A stretch of DNA of 64,000 bases, taken from Ruminococcus bicirculans (ex Wegman et al. 2014) (lineage in GTDB: Bacteria; Bacillota; Clostridia; Oscillospirales; Ruminococcaceae). Where the stretch lies: NCBI RefSeq assembly GCF_000723465.1, contig NZ_HF545616.1, forward strand, positions 1,426,001-1,490,000, written 5' to 3'. Position numbers and translations under genes: made by a program. Numbering within the stretch: the stretch's first letter is position 1; each line of letters starts with the position of its first letter. The notes under the pieces are model-generated. The model searched no databases. It worked only from the letters and a program-made list of their open reading frames with translations, and was not told the origin of the DNA. Below are positions 43,733-54,783 of this stretch, one piece after another.

Positions 43733-45130
43733 ATGAGCAAAGAAAAAACATACTTAAAGTGGTATAACAAAGTCGGTTATGGTTCCGGCGATGTTGCAGG
43801 GAACGTTGTCTATGCATTGCTGACATCATTCGTAATGATCTATCTTACCGACACGATTGGATTAAACGCAGGTGTTATTGGCGTTCTCATTGCTGTATCG
43901 AAGATTTTTGATGGAATAACAGACATCATTTTTGGTACGTTGATTGATAAGACACATACGAAAATGGGCAAGGCAAAACCGTGGATGCTTTATGGTTTTA
44001 TCGGCTGTGCAATTACCTTGATTGGTGTATTTGCAATCCCGATGAACATGGATAATTTTGCTCAGTACGCATGGTTCTTTATCTGCTACACACTTCTTAA
44101 CAGTGTATTTTATACGGCAAACAACATCGCATATTCTGCTCTGACCGCTCTTGTTACAAAGAACAGCAAGGAAAGAGTTCAGATGGGTTCTTATCGCTTT
44201 ATCTTTGCATTTGGAACAAGCCTCCTGATTCAGGCTGTTACATTCCAATTTGTTGAAGCAATGGGCGGTGGTGCAAATGGCTGGAGAACAGTCGCAATTA
44301 TTTATGCGGTTATCGGTCTTATTGTAAATACAATTTCCGCTCTTTCTGTAAAGGAACTTTCTGATGAGGAACTTGCAGACAGTGAAACAAAAACAGAAGA
44401 AACCAAATACAGTTTTGGAGAAGCATTCAAAATTCTCGTACACAACAAATATTATGTGATGATCACAGTAACCTATATTTTGCAGCAGTTCTATGGTGCG
44501 ATGATCGGTGTTGGAACATACTATGCAAAATATATTCTCGCAGATGAGAATATGTTCGGCACGTTTGCGTGGTTTATCAATATTCCTTTGATTATCGCCT
44601 TGATCTTCACTCCTACCATCGTACAAAAATGGAACGGCATGTATAAGCTGAACAAATACAGCTACATGGTAGCAACAGTTGGCAGACTTCTGGTAGCAGT
44701 TGCCGGATACATGGGAAACATTCCGCTGATGCTTGCATTTACAGCACTTGCAGCACTCGGTCAAGGTCCATGGCAAGGTGATATGAATGCAGTCATCGCA
44801 TCATGCTCTGAATATAGCTGGCTTACCAAACACAAGCACGTTGATGGAATCATGTACTCCTGCACATCACTTGGTGTAAAAATTGGTGGTGGACTTGGAA
44901 CAGCAATTGTCGGTCTTTTGCTCGACTTTAGCGGATTCAAGGGCACTTTGACAGTACAGCCTGATTCGGCTATCAATATGCTTCACATTATGTATCTCAT
45001 CGTTCCGTTTGCACTGGATCTGATCATCACATTTATTCTTTCTAAGATGAATGTTGAAAAGGCAAATGCGGAAATCAAAGAAAAACTTGGAATATCCGAA
45101 AATGAAGTTGTGATGGAATCACAGAACTAA
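43733..45130 (+). CDS. GPH-family sugar:cation symporter, probably lactose permease (465 aa)
   Basis: AGGAG at 43721-43725 supports ATG 43733, where the family begins (KWYNKVGYGSGDVAGNVVYA). About 12 membrane helices are visible, with the conserved loop DKTHTKMGKAKPWMLYG between helices 2 and 3 and a middle cytoplasmic loop. Proteins of the glycoside-pentoside-hexuronide family co-transport galactosides with Na+ or H+. The next gene, 15 bases on, encodes LacZ, so lactose or another beta-galactoside is the probable substrate. No fused EIIA domain is present, unlike LacS of streptococci. Confidence 0.87.
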   Translation: MSKEKTYLKWYNKVGYGSGDVAGNVVYALLTSFVMIYLTDTIGLNAGVIGVLIAVSKIFDGITDIIFGTLIDKTHTKMGKAKPWMLYGFIGCAITLIGVFAIPMNMDNFAQYAWFFICYTLLNSVFYTANNIAYSALTALVTKNSKERVQMGSYRFIFAFGTSLLIQAVTFQFVEAMGGGANGWRTVAIIYAVIGLIVNTISALSVKELSDEELADSETKTEETKYSFGEAFKILVHNKYYVMITVTYILQQFYGAMIGVGTYYAKYILADENMFGTFAWFINIPLIIALIFTPTIVQKWNGMYKLNKYSYMVATVGRLLVAVAGYMGNIPLMLAFTALAALGQGPWQGDMNAVIASCSEYSWLTKHKHVDGIMYSCTSLGVKIGGGLGTAIVGLLLDFSGFKGTLTVQPDSAINMLHIMYLIVPFALDLIITFILSKMNVEKANAEIKEKLGISENEVVMESQN

Positions 45131-48145
<3,015 letters not shown>

Positions 48146-48160
48146 GAAGAAAGGAAAGCA

Positions 48161-48670
48161 ATGAAAATACAAGATTTTCAAGACAAAGTTACTTATGGTG
48201 GATTTGATAATATCTTCGCAAATATTTATAAGCCACAGGATATAGAAAGTCAGAAATCTCGATATATGAGTGCTGTGGAGAAATTCACAGCACTGTATCC
48301 GAATAGAAATGATATACACGTTTATTCTGCTCCGGGTAGGACAGAAATCGGCGGTAATCATACCGATCATCAACATGGCTGTGTCATTGCAGGAGCAGTT
48401 GACTTAGATGTTATCGGTGTTGCAGCATTTCATCATGAAAACATCATCAGAATTAAATCAGAGGGATACGATGAATTTGCAGTTTCACTGGACGATTTGG
48501 ATGTTCATATCGGTGAAAAAGGTTCTTCTGAAATTGTCAGAGGGATTGCAGCTCGCTTTAAGGATTTAGGTGTAGAAATTTCCGGATTTGATATGTATAC
48601 AACTTCAACCGAACAGATAGATGCAGTGATTCACTTTGCAGCATATTCTGGTTTTGTCAATATCACTTGA
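48161..48670 (+). pseudogene. galK: Truncated galactokinase fused to a galE scrap
   Basis: The first 150 residues are a good galactokinase N-terminus with YSAPGRTEIGGNHTDHQHG, the substrate-binding signature. Homology stops after GFDMYTTST, where intact galactokinases continue into the phosphate-binding GSGLSSSAA. Instead EQIDAVIHFAAYS follows, the segment of UDP-glucose 4-epimerase that precedes its catalytic region, and the frame then ends. About 280 residues of galK and nearly all of galE are missing. The product cannot bind ATP and must be inactive. The ribosome site AGAAGGAAAG is intact. Confidence 0.8.
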
Positions 48671-49733
48671 CATTACTATAAACCGTTCTAAGCCAGAGAA
48701 AGATCCTCGTGATATTGCCGCTGCTAAATTGCAAAAAAAATCAGCCTATCCTCAATGTCAGCTTTGTGTTGAAAATATGGGATTCGCAGGTCATCAGACT
48801 CACCCTGCAAGACAAAATCTTCGTCCGGTAAAGTTGAATATCAACAGCCAAGATTGGTTCATGCAGTATTCTCCTTATGGATATTATAATGAACACTGCA
48901 TCGTCTTTAATAAACAGCATATTCCTATGACAATAAATGCACAGGTATTCAATAAACTGTTTGATTTTGTTGAGCAATTTCCACACTATTTTATCGGTTC
49001 AAATGCAGACCTTCCTATTGTAGGCGGTTCAATTCTAACGCATGAACACTTTCAAGGCGGCAATTATAATTTTGCAATGGCAAAAGCACCGATTGAAAGA
49101 ACATTTCTTTTGAAAAATTATATGAATGTTAGTGCCGGCATTGTAAAATGGCCGATGTCTGTGATACGTCTTTCTTCAAAAAACAGGAAGGCTTTGGCAG
49201 CTGCATGTGCTGATATTTTATCAAAATGGAGAACATATACGGATGAAGTGGTTGGAATTTTTGCAGAAACAGACGGAATTCTGCATAATACAATTACTCC
49301 AATTGCAAGAGCAACTTCTTCTGGATTTGAATGCGACTTGGTATTGAGAAACAATATTACAACGAAAGAAAGACCGTTAGGTGTGTTCCATCCGAATCTT
49401 ACCTTACATCATATCAAAAAAGAAAATATCGGATTGATTGAAGTGATGGGACTTGCTGTTCTTCCGGCGCGTTTAGCAGATGAACTGACACTTTTAAAAG
49501 GTGCAATGCTGTCCGGCAAAGAGATTGCTACAGATGATAAAATTGCATCTCATGCAATTTGGGCAAGTGAAATTCTAAAAAAATATTCTGATTTTAACGC
49601 TGATAATGCAATGGAGATTATTCGTTATGAAGTTGGCAGAGTTTTTGAACAGGTACTTGAAGATGCCGGAGTATTTAAGAGAGATAAACAAGGAAAAGAA
49701 GCATTTGCAAGATTTGTAGAACAATTAGGTTGA
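48666..49733 (+). pseudogene. galT: 5'-truncated galactose-1-phosphate uridylyltransferase, class II
   Basis: From DITINRSKPEKDPRDIAAAK to the end, the sequence is a Firmicute-type GalT, with CQLCVENMGFAG, LPIVGGSILTHEHFQGG and KWPMSVIRLS. The first 130-150 residues of the usual near-500 are absent, and the frame joins the galE scrap directly, in a different frame from galK. There is no ribosome site for the remaining frame. The active-site His region is kept, but without the N-terminal third the enzyme is unlikely to work. This is the right side of a galK-galE-galT deletion. Confidence 0.8.
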
Positions 49734-49746
49734 TTTGGAATATACG

Positions 49747-49787
49747 AAAATGAGCTATTGCATTATGTGCAGTAGCTCATTTTTAAT
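49747..49787 (+). terminator. Terminator of the lac-gal operon
   Basis: AAAATGAGCTA with TGCA pairs with TGCA-(G)-TAGCTCATTTTT between 49747 and 49785, with a T run on the + strand and an A run on the other side. Confidence 0.8.
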
Positions 49788-49809
49788 TTAATTATTCAAG
49801 GCTGAGAAT

Positions 49810-50199
49810 TTATTTCAGCACATCATCCAGTGGAATCCAATTATCTCCTGACATATCTTCAGTGTAGATTGTATTATTTATGTACAATTCCTCATCAATG
49901 TCACGCACAAAGCCCCAATGAAGGTTGTACTTCTTGGCGTATTCCTTAAATGCATTAAACTTATTTTCGACCTGACGGTCAATGTTTTTGGTGTGACCAG
50001 CCTGCATACGACCTTTAGTTTCGATAATCCAAATATTTACGCCAGTAGTCTTAATGATGTAATCAGGATAAAAGAGCCACTGCTTTCTGATACCATTCAC
50101 ATAGACGATAGAAAGATACTGTTGACCAGAGTCACCATTTTTGTAAACCTATTCTACACTATCAAAGGATATGTGCGTTATCTGAATTTTGTTGACTTT
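49810..50199 (-). pseudogene. C-terminal remnant of a type III restriction/DEAD helicase subunit
   Basis: On the minus strand VYKNGDSGQQYLSIVYVNG, then LFYPDYIIKTTGVNIWIIETKG match the C-terminal nuclease region of type III restriction (Res) proteins; D in FYPDY and E-x-K in IETKG are its PD-ExK residues. A TAG at 50149-50151 interrupts the frame upstream, and nothing remains of the helicase part. The remnant is about 130 codons long, against roughly 900 for a full gene. Confidence 0.7.
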
Positions 50200-50313
50200 T
50201 TATATTTGTATGCTATAATATAATTACTGCCTAATATAAAATGCACTGATGAGTAGTGTCATTATCTTAAATTTGAGGTTTGAGAGTAGTGTAATTTTAT
50301 ATGGTAGTAAAAT

Positions 50314-50541
50314 TTCCAAGACAGGATATTGTTCTTACACCAAAAACTGAAAATAGATTATTTTTTTTTTGGATGAAAGATATGAGCAGGGATTTCCGTT
50401 GGATGAGAATGAATCGTTCTACATTGGAAAGTCGATAGCCGGATTGAAGTTGAATCAGTCGGCACAGAATCCGATTACATATCTGTATCCACTGGAGAAA
50501 GATAAAATTCATATTTAACGAAATTGACAAATCGGAATTTG
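50314..50541. repeat. Direct repeat, copy A (before MATE gene)
   Basis: 228 bases matching 52199-52425 with few differences, the main one being the length of a T run (10 against 8). It encodes on the plus strand the degraded end of a protein ending YLYPLEKDKIHI. The promoter side of the MATE gene lies directly behind it. Confidence 0.8.
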
Positions 50542-50604
50542 AGAAGGTAAGTGAATGGGATATCACGATACAAGATACCAAAGATACCATGGAGGAATAT
50601 GATA

Positions 50605-51948
50605 ATGTCGAAAGATGAGTATTTGATAACCGATACGCCCTTCAAAGCGTTGACGGTTTTTGCAATGCCAATGATTATTGGAAGTTTCTTTCAACAAATA
50701 TACAATATGGCCGACTCTGTTATTGTCGGCCAGTTTGTTGGTTCTTCCGCACTTGCAGCTGTCGGTGCATGTGCAGCATTGACCAATGTGTTCATTTGTG
50801 TGGCACTGGGAGCCGGTGTCGGAGCCGGTGTGCTTGTGAGCCGTTATTTCGGAGCCAGGGAGTATGGCAAAATGAAAACAATCGTGTCAACCTCCTTGAT
50901 TAGCTTTTTGCTTCTAAGTATAGTCCTTGGTGTTTTTGGCTTTTTCTTCGCCAACTCGTTGATGAGTGGACTGCAAACCCCTGTCGACATACTGGATGAT
51001 GCAGTACTGTATCTGCGGGTCTATTTTGTGGGCTTTCCGTTTCTGTTTATGTATAACATTCTTTCTACCATGTTCACCTCAATCGGCGAATCCAAAATTC
51101 CGCTAGGACTGCTGATTTTTTCGTCCATACTGAATATTTTAATGGATCTTTGGATGGTAGCCGGGCTAGGTCTCGGTGTGTTCGGTGCGGCTATTGCAAC
51201 CCTGATTGCACAGGGAATTTCTGCCGTGTTTTCGTTTTTGATCTTTCTGTCTCGGATGCGGCAATACAAGAGCTCCTTTAGTAGGTTCGACCGGCAGGAG
51301 CTCTATTCCATGCTTCGCATTGCGGTACCATCGGTTTTGCAGCAGTCCACAGTGTCTATCGGTATGATGATCGTGCAGGCAGTAGTAAATCCTTTCGGTA
51401 CACAGGCACTCGCCGGGTATGCAGCAACGATGAGGGTGGAAAATGTTTTTTCATTGATCTTTGTATCCATCGGCAATGCGGTTTCGCCGTATGTTTCCCA
51501 GAATCTTGGTGCAAAGAAAATTGATCGTATCAAAAAAGGCTACCATGTTGCACTGGTGCTGGATCTGTGTTTTGCGGTCATTGCGTTAGTGACCATTGAA
51601 GTGCTGCATACGCAGATCTCATCACTGTTTTTAGGAAAAGACGGAACGGCGTTTGCCTATCAGGTATCTGGTGATTATATGAGGTGGCTTGGTTACTTTT
51701 TCATCTTCATGGGTATCAAGATGGCAACCGATGGAGTTCTTCGCGGTCTCGGAATTATGCGTCCGTTCCTCGTTGCAAATATAGTGAATCTTGCGATTCG
51801 TCTGTCCGTTGCCCTGATCTGTGCACCACGTTTCGGCATTGCCTTTGTCTGGCTTGCGATACCAGTTGGCTGGCTTGCAAACTTTTTAATCTCCTATGTG
51901 GCTCTTAGGAGATCATGGCCGACTGATAAAATGGCATCCATTAGTTAA
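50605..51948 (+). CDS. MATE-family efflux transporter (447 aa)
   Basis: GGAGG at 50591-50595 fits ATG 50605 better than ATG 50599. Twelve membrane helices in two related halves are visible. The first half has the MATE signatures PMIIGSFFQQIYNMADSVIVGQF and GAGVGAGVLVSRYFGA; the second has PSVLQQSTVSIGMMIVQAVVN and GYAATMRVE. Such proteins export cationic drugs or metabolites using Na+ or H+. The gene is wedged between two copies of a duplicated sequence, so it may have been moved or amplified there. Confidence 0.88.
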   Translation: MSKDEYLITDTPFKALTVFAMPMIIGSFFQQIYNMADSVIVGQFVGSSALAAVGACAALTNVFICVALGAGVGAGVLVSRYFGAREYGKMKTIVSTSLISFLLLSIVLGVFGFFFANSLMSGLQTPVDILDDAVLYLRVYFVGFPFLFMYNILSTMFTSIGESKIPLGLLIFSSILNILMDLWMVAGLGLGVFGAAIATLIAQGISAVFSFLIFLSRMRQYKSSFSRFDRQELYSMLRIAVPSVLQQSTVSIGMMIVQAVVNPFGTQALAGYAATMRVENVFSLIFVSIGNAVSPYVSQNLGAKKIDRIKKGYHVALVLDLCFAVIALVTIEVLHTQISSLFLGKDGTAFAYQVSGDYMRWLGYFFIFMGIKMATDGVLRGLGIMRPFLVANIVNLAIRLSVALICAPRFGIAFVWLAIPVGWLANFLISYVALRRSWPTDKMASIS

Positions 51949-52121
51949 ATTCCAGTTTGTAGGGATGACATGAAAAATGAAGTTTAAGGAACAGAACTTT
52001 ACCCTGTTTGCCTATACAAATTATAGAGCAATTCAAGGTTATCACAGGCTCGAACCACTAGATTTTAAGGGAAAAGGTGCGTTCCACCATTTTCTTGTAC
52101 AATAGGGGTTGAGTATGTTTT
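51947..52121. repeat. Direct repeat, copy C (after MATE gene)
   Basis: 175 bases nearly identical to 53055-53229. It holds a 42-codon frame (51977-52105, starting MKFKEQNFTLFAYTNYRAIQ). The four differences inside the frame are all synonymous. Confidence 0.8.
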
Positions 52122-52400
52122 CGGTGTTTACAACTCTTTGATTGTTGCCGTATATAAGCCATCAGAGTGGTTTGTATGTAAAGAGGCAAAGGACAGACTT
52201 CCAGGACAGGATATTGTTCTTACACCAAAAACTGAAAATAGATTATTTTTTTTGTGGATGAAAGATATGAGCAGGGATTTCCGTTGGATGAGAATGAATC
52301 GCTCTACATTGGAAAGTCGATAGCCAGATTGAAGTTGAATCAGTCGGCACAGAATCCGATTACATATCTGTATCCACTGGAGAAAGATAAAATTCATATT
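52122..52400 (+). pseudogene. Frameshifted C-terminal part of an unidentified protein
   Basis: One frame reads VEYVFGVYNSLIVAVYKPSEWFVCKEAKDRLPGQDI and continues to TENRLFF; after a run of eight T the sensible frame shifts to DERYEQGFPLDENESLYIGK and ends at KDKIHI. So a single protein end of about 90 residues is split at the homopolymer. The family is not recognised. Copy A upstream of the MATE gene has the same break with ten T. Confidence 0.55.
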
Positions 52401-52425
52401 TAATGAAATTGACAAATCGGAATTT
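52199..52425. repeat. Direct repeat, copy B (matches copy A)
   Basis: Matches 50314-50541. Together with copy C it forms one continuous block here (51947-52425), of which A and D are separate halves on either side. Confidence 0.8.
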
Positions 52426-52441
52426 ACGGAGGAAAATAGTA

Positions 52442-52750
52442 ATGGCACTGTTCCTACTGATTACATATATAGTAATTTTTATATTTCAAATAATATTATT
52501 TGTGATAACCATTCGCAAGAAAACAAAAAAAATTTGGCGGATATTGTTTTCGGCAGAACTAATTCCGCTGCTTATATCCATAGGACTGATGATTTACTAT
52601 AATAATCTTCCTGGATATGGATTTATGCCAGGACTAACTTATTTGGGAGAAGTATTGTTTAGTTCTGGAGCGGTTGTTTTGTACTGTATAAGTTTCCTGA
52701 TTTCTATATGCAGTTATATTGCAATTTCAAATAAACAAAGGAAACGCTGA
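52442..52750 (+). CDS. Small three-helix membrane protein (102 aa)
   Basis: ACGGAGG (52426-52432) supports ATG 52442. Three hydrophobic helices are visible (LLITYIVIFIFQIILFVITI, IPLLISIGLMIYY, GAVVLYCISFLISICSYIAI), with basic loops. No family is recognised. It follows directly on repeat copy B, which ends just before its ribosome site. Confidence 0.5.
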   Translation: MALFLLITYIVIFIFQIILFVITIRKKTKKIWRILFSAELIPLLISIGLMIYYNNLPGYGFMPGLTYLGEVLFSSGAVVLYCISFLISICSYIAISNKQRKR

Positions 52751-52849
52751 ATAAATCGTTTCTGCCGTTTTTTCACAGTCCTCTCAGTGACGTATTTTCG
52801 AGCGTTGCTCAAAACGGCGAAACGAATGCCTCGCATTAATCAGCTTTTT
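52746..52849. repeat. Long imperfect hairpin element, possibly a MITE or terminator
   Basis: GCTGA and TCAGC (52746-52750 and 52840-52844) are the ends of a 99-base structure in which CGTTTC and GCCGTTTT on the left pair with AAAACGGC and GAAACG on the right. TTTTT follows the right end. It could terminate the small membrane gene or be a small palindromic repeat element. Confidence 0.5.
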
Positions 52850-53054
52850 CTAAACTTAATTTGAGGTGTTCCACTTGTGTGTTTATTTGAGTTCCTTGAA
52901 TGAGTTTAAATATTATGTTAATATTTTAAAGAAGTTGGCGTGTAGTTGATTAGAAAGATAAATCGAAATTTGTGAGGATAAAATGATAAGTCAGAGAGTA
53001 CAGAACAATATAGAAGCCATGATCTGGTTCCCTCTTTCTATCTGGTAGATTAAC
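52850..53054. other. Gene-free AT-rich spacer
   Basis: No convincing frame, promoter pair or repeat was seen between the long hairpin and repeat copy D. Small broken frames are present (for example near 52983, ATGATAAGTCAG) but stop soon. Confidence 0.4.
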
Positions 53055-53229
53055 AAATTCCAGTTTGTAGGGATGACATTAAAAATGAAGTTTAAGGAAC
53101 AGAACTTTACCTTGTTTGCCTATACAAATTATAGGGCAATTCAAGGTTATCACAGGCTCGAACCACTAGATTTTAAGGGAAAAGGTGCGTTCCACCATTT
53201 CCTCGTACAATAGGGGTTGAGTATGTTTT
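53055..53229. repeat. Direct repeat, copy D (matches copy C)
   Basis: Matches 51947-52121 over 175 bases. It holds the same 42-codon frame (53085-53213). Sequence after 53229 is unrelated to that after copy C. Confidence 0.8.
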
Positions 53230-53431
53230 TCGTTGAACAACCGAGCCACGTGGAGTGTGTGGTATTGATAACAAGGAAAGCGCAGTAAATCAGGACAGTT
53301 AGCTTAGCGGTGTGGTTTACACACATTGGTTAAACATGCCGCTTTTTATAGGGCATGGCAGTTTAGCGTATAGGATAATATGTTTGTGGTGACAACAGTT
53401 CCACAGCGATACAAGTAACGTTGGAGATATT

Positions 53432-53896
53432 ATGGATAGAACTGTAAGAAATGCAGCAAAAGCATTAATTATTAAAGATGATAAGATGTTGGCAATCAAA
53501 ATAAGTGACGGAAAAGAAGAATGGTATATTATGCCCGGCGGCGGACAAGATGTGGAGGAACTTCTTCCTGAAGCAGTTTGTAGAGAAGTGGCAGAAGAAA
53601 TGGGATTGCGGGTAGTTGTGAAAGATTTAGCGTTTGTTATAGAGGGTTTACATGGAGAAAAATTTCATCGTGTAGATTTGGTGTTTTTATGTGAGTATAT
53701 TGGAAAACTTGAAAATGCCGTCTTGCAAAGTGATACAAATCAAGTTGGATATGATTGGTTAGATATTAAAACATTAAATACAACACCATTATATCCTTCA
53801 AAATTACGCCGACAGATCATGAATTTGTATGAAGGAAAAGCGTATAAAGTTTATTTAGGAAATGAAGAAATTGGAGACCCGGAAGTAACAGACTAA
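53432..53896 (+). CDS. NUDIX hydrolase (154 aa)
   Basis: The NUDIX box GGGQDVEELLPEAVCREVAEEMG (about 37-59) has all the key residues (G, E, REVAEE, G). NUDIX enzymes cleave nucleoside diphosphates linked to another group; the substrate cannot be told. TTGGAGA precedes ATG 53432. The next gene follows after 19 bases. Confidence 0.85.
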   Translation: MDRTVRNAAKALIIKDDKMLAIKISDGKEEWYIMPGGGQDVEELLPEAVCREVAEEMGLRVVVKDLAFVIEGLHGEKFHRVDLVFLCEYIGKLENAVLQSDTNQVGYDWLDIKTLNTTPLYPSKLRRQIMNLYEGKAYKVYLGNEEIGDPEVTD

Positions 53897-53915
53897 ATAA
53901 TGAAGGAACTTGTTT

Positions 53916-54647
53916 ATGAGAAGAGTGATACCAGCAAATAAAGTAAATCATGATTATGAGAAAGTATTGAGTGAATTTGTGTCAGCCTTAAAAAATAGAT
54001 TAGGTGAATACTTATTAATGGTTTATTTGACTGGAAGTTATGCGAGAGGAGATGCAAATGATAATTCTGATTTAGACGTGTTTTGTATCTTTAGTACAAT
54101 AAATCAATATGTCTTAGAAAATGTTGGGCATTGTGCAAGAAACACATCTATCCCTTATGATTTGTTGGAGATAAATACTCAATGCTTATCCGTAGACGAA
54201 TATAAAAGCAAAATATTTGAAGATTGGTCAGAATATGCAATTGCTGAACTAAATAGTGTTTTATTGTATGGTGAGCAATTGGTGAAAATCGAAAATATAA
54301 ATGAAAAGATACAGTTATCCTATAAGAAAAATTTAGCAAATATTTTAATGAGTGTTCGCCATTATATATGTGTAGATGAGCCAAAAGAATTACTTACGCA
54401 CCAAAAAATTTCGACATATATTTTGAAGCCGCTCATGTTTGCATTAAGACAAGAACGCTTTTGTGCAACAGGAGTTTATCCCTTGTCGATAGAAAGTTTA
54501 TTAGAATCGTATCAGGATGATAATAGAATTATGGTTGAATACTTTCTAAATAAGGAAAGATTTGAAACGGACATTTTGTCTGATCATAAGGATGTTCTGA
54601 TGTTTCTTAATGATAAAATACAAAACTTTCTTGAAAATGATTTATAA
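53916..54647 (+). CDS. Nucleotidyltransferase-domain protein, aminoglycoside-adenylyltransferase-like (243 aa)
   Basis: AAGGAA at 53903-53908 fits ATG 53916. The N-terminal polymerase-beta-like motif is LTGSYARGDANDNSDLDVF, with GS and the DxD metal pair; a helical C-terminal domain follows (YILKPLMFALRQERFCATGVYP), as in AadA/ANT(9)-type proteins. It may modify a small molecule, possibly an antibiotic; that is inferred from the fold only. Confidence 0.78.
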   Translation: MRRVIPANKVNHDYEKVLSEFVSALKNRLGEYLLMVYLTGSYARGDANDNSDLDVFCIFSTINQYVLENVGHCARNTSIPYDLLEINTQCLSVDEYKSKIFEDWSEYAIAELNSVLLYGEQLVKIENINEKIQLSYKKNLANILMSVRHYICVDEPKELLTHQKISTYILKPLMFALRQERFCATGVYPLSIESLLESYQDDNRIMVEYFLNKERFETDILSDHKDVLMFLNDKIQNFLENDL

Positions 54648-54656
54648 TTAGATAGC

Positions 54657-54767
54657 ATGAAGAAAGCATATATACGAACCCTTTATATCGCAGAAATGGG
54701 CATGTCTTTATATGAAAAGTTTGGATTTGTGCAAATGAAGAATGAAATGGAGTACATTGAAATTTAG
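54657..54767 (+). pseudogene. C-terminal remnant of a GNAT acetyltransferase
   Basis: The 36-residue frame ends in EMGMSLYEKFGFVQMKNEMEYIEI, the last strand-helix-strand of many GNAT enzymes (ALYEKxGF). The acetyl-CoA binding part is absent. No ribosome site is seen. Confidence 0.6.
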
Positions 54768-54783
54768 CAAATAGGAAGAAAAT

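Noticed and set aside
43862-44776. 304-residue minus-strand frame opposite the GPH permease
   Set aside because: Cys-rich shadow frame of a membrane-protein gene; no family features.
50297-50590. Minus-strand frame in repeat copy A, and its twin at 52128-52448
   Set aside because: Antisense to the more sensible plus-strand protein end; its open state follows from the repeat, not from coding.
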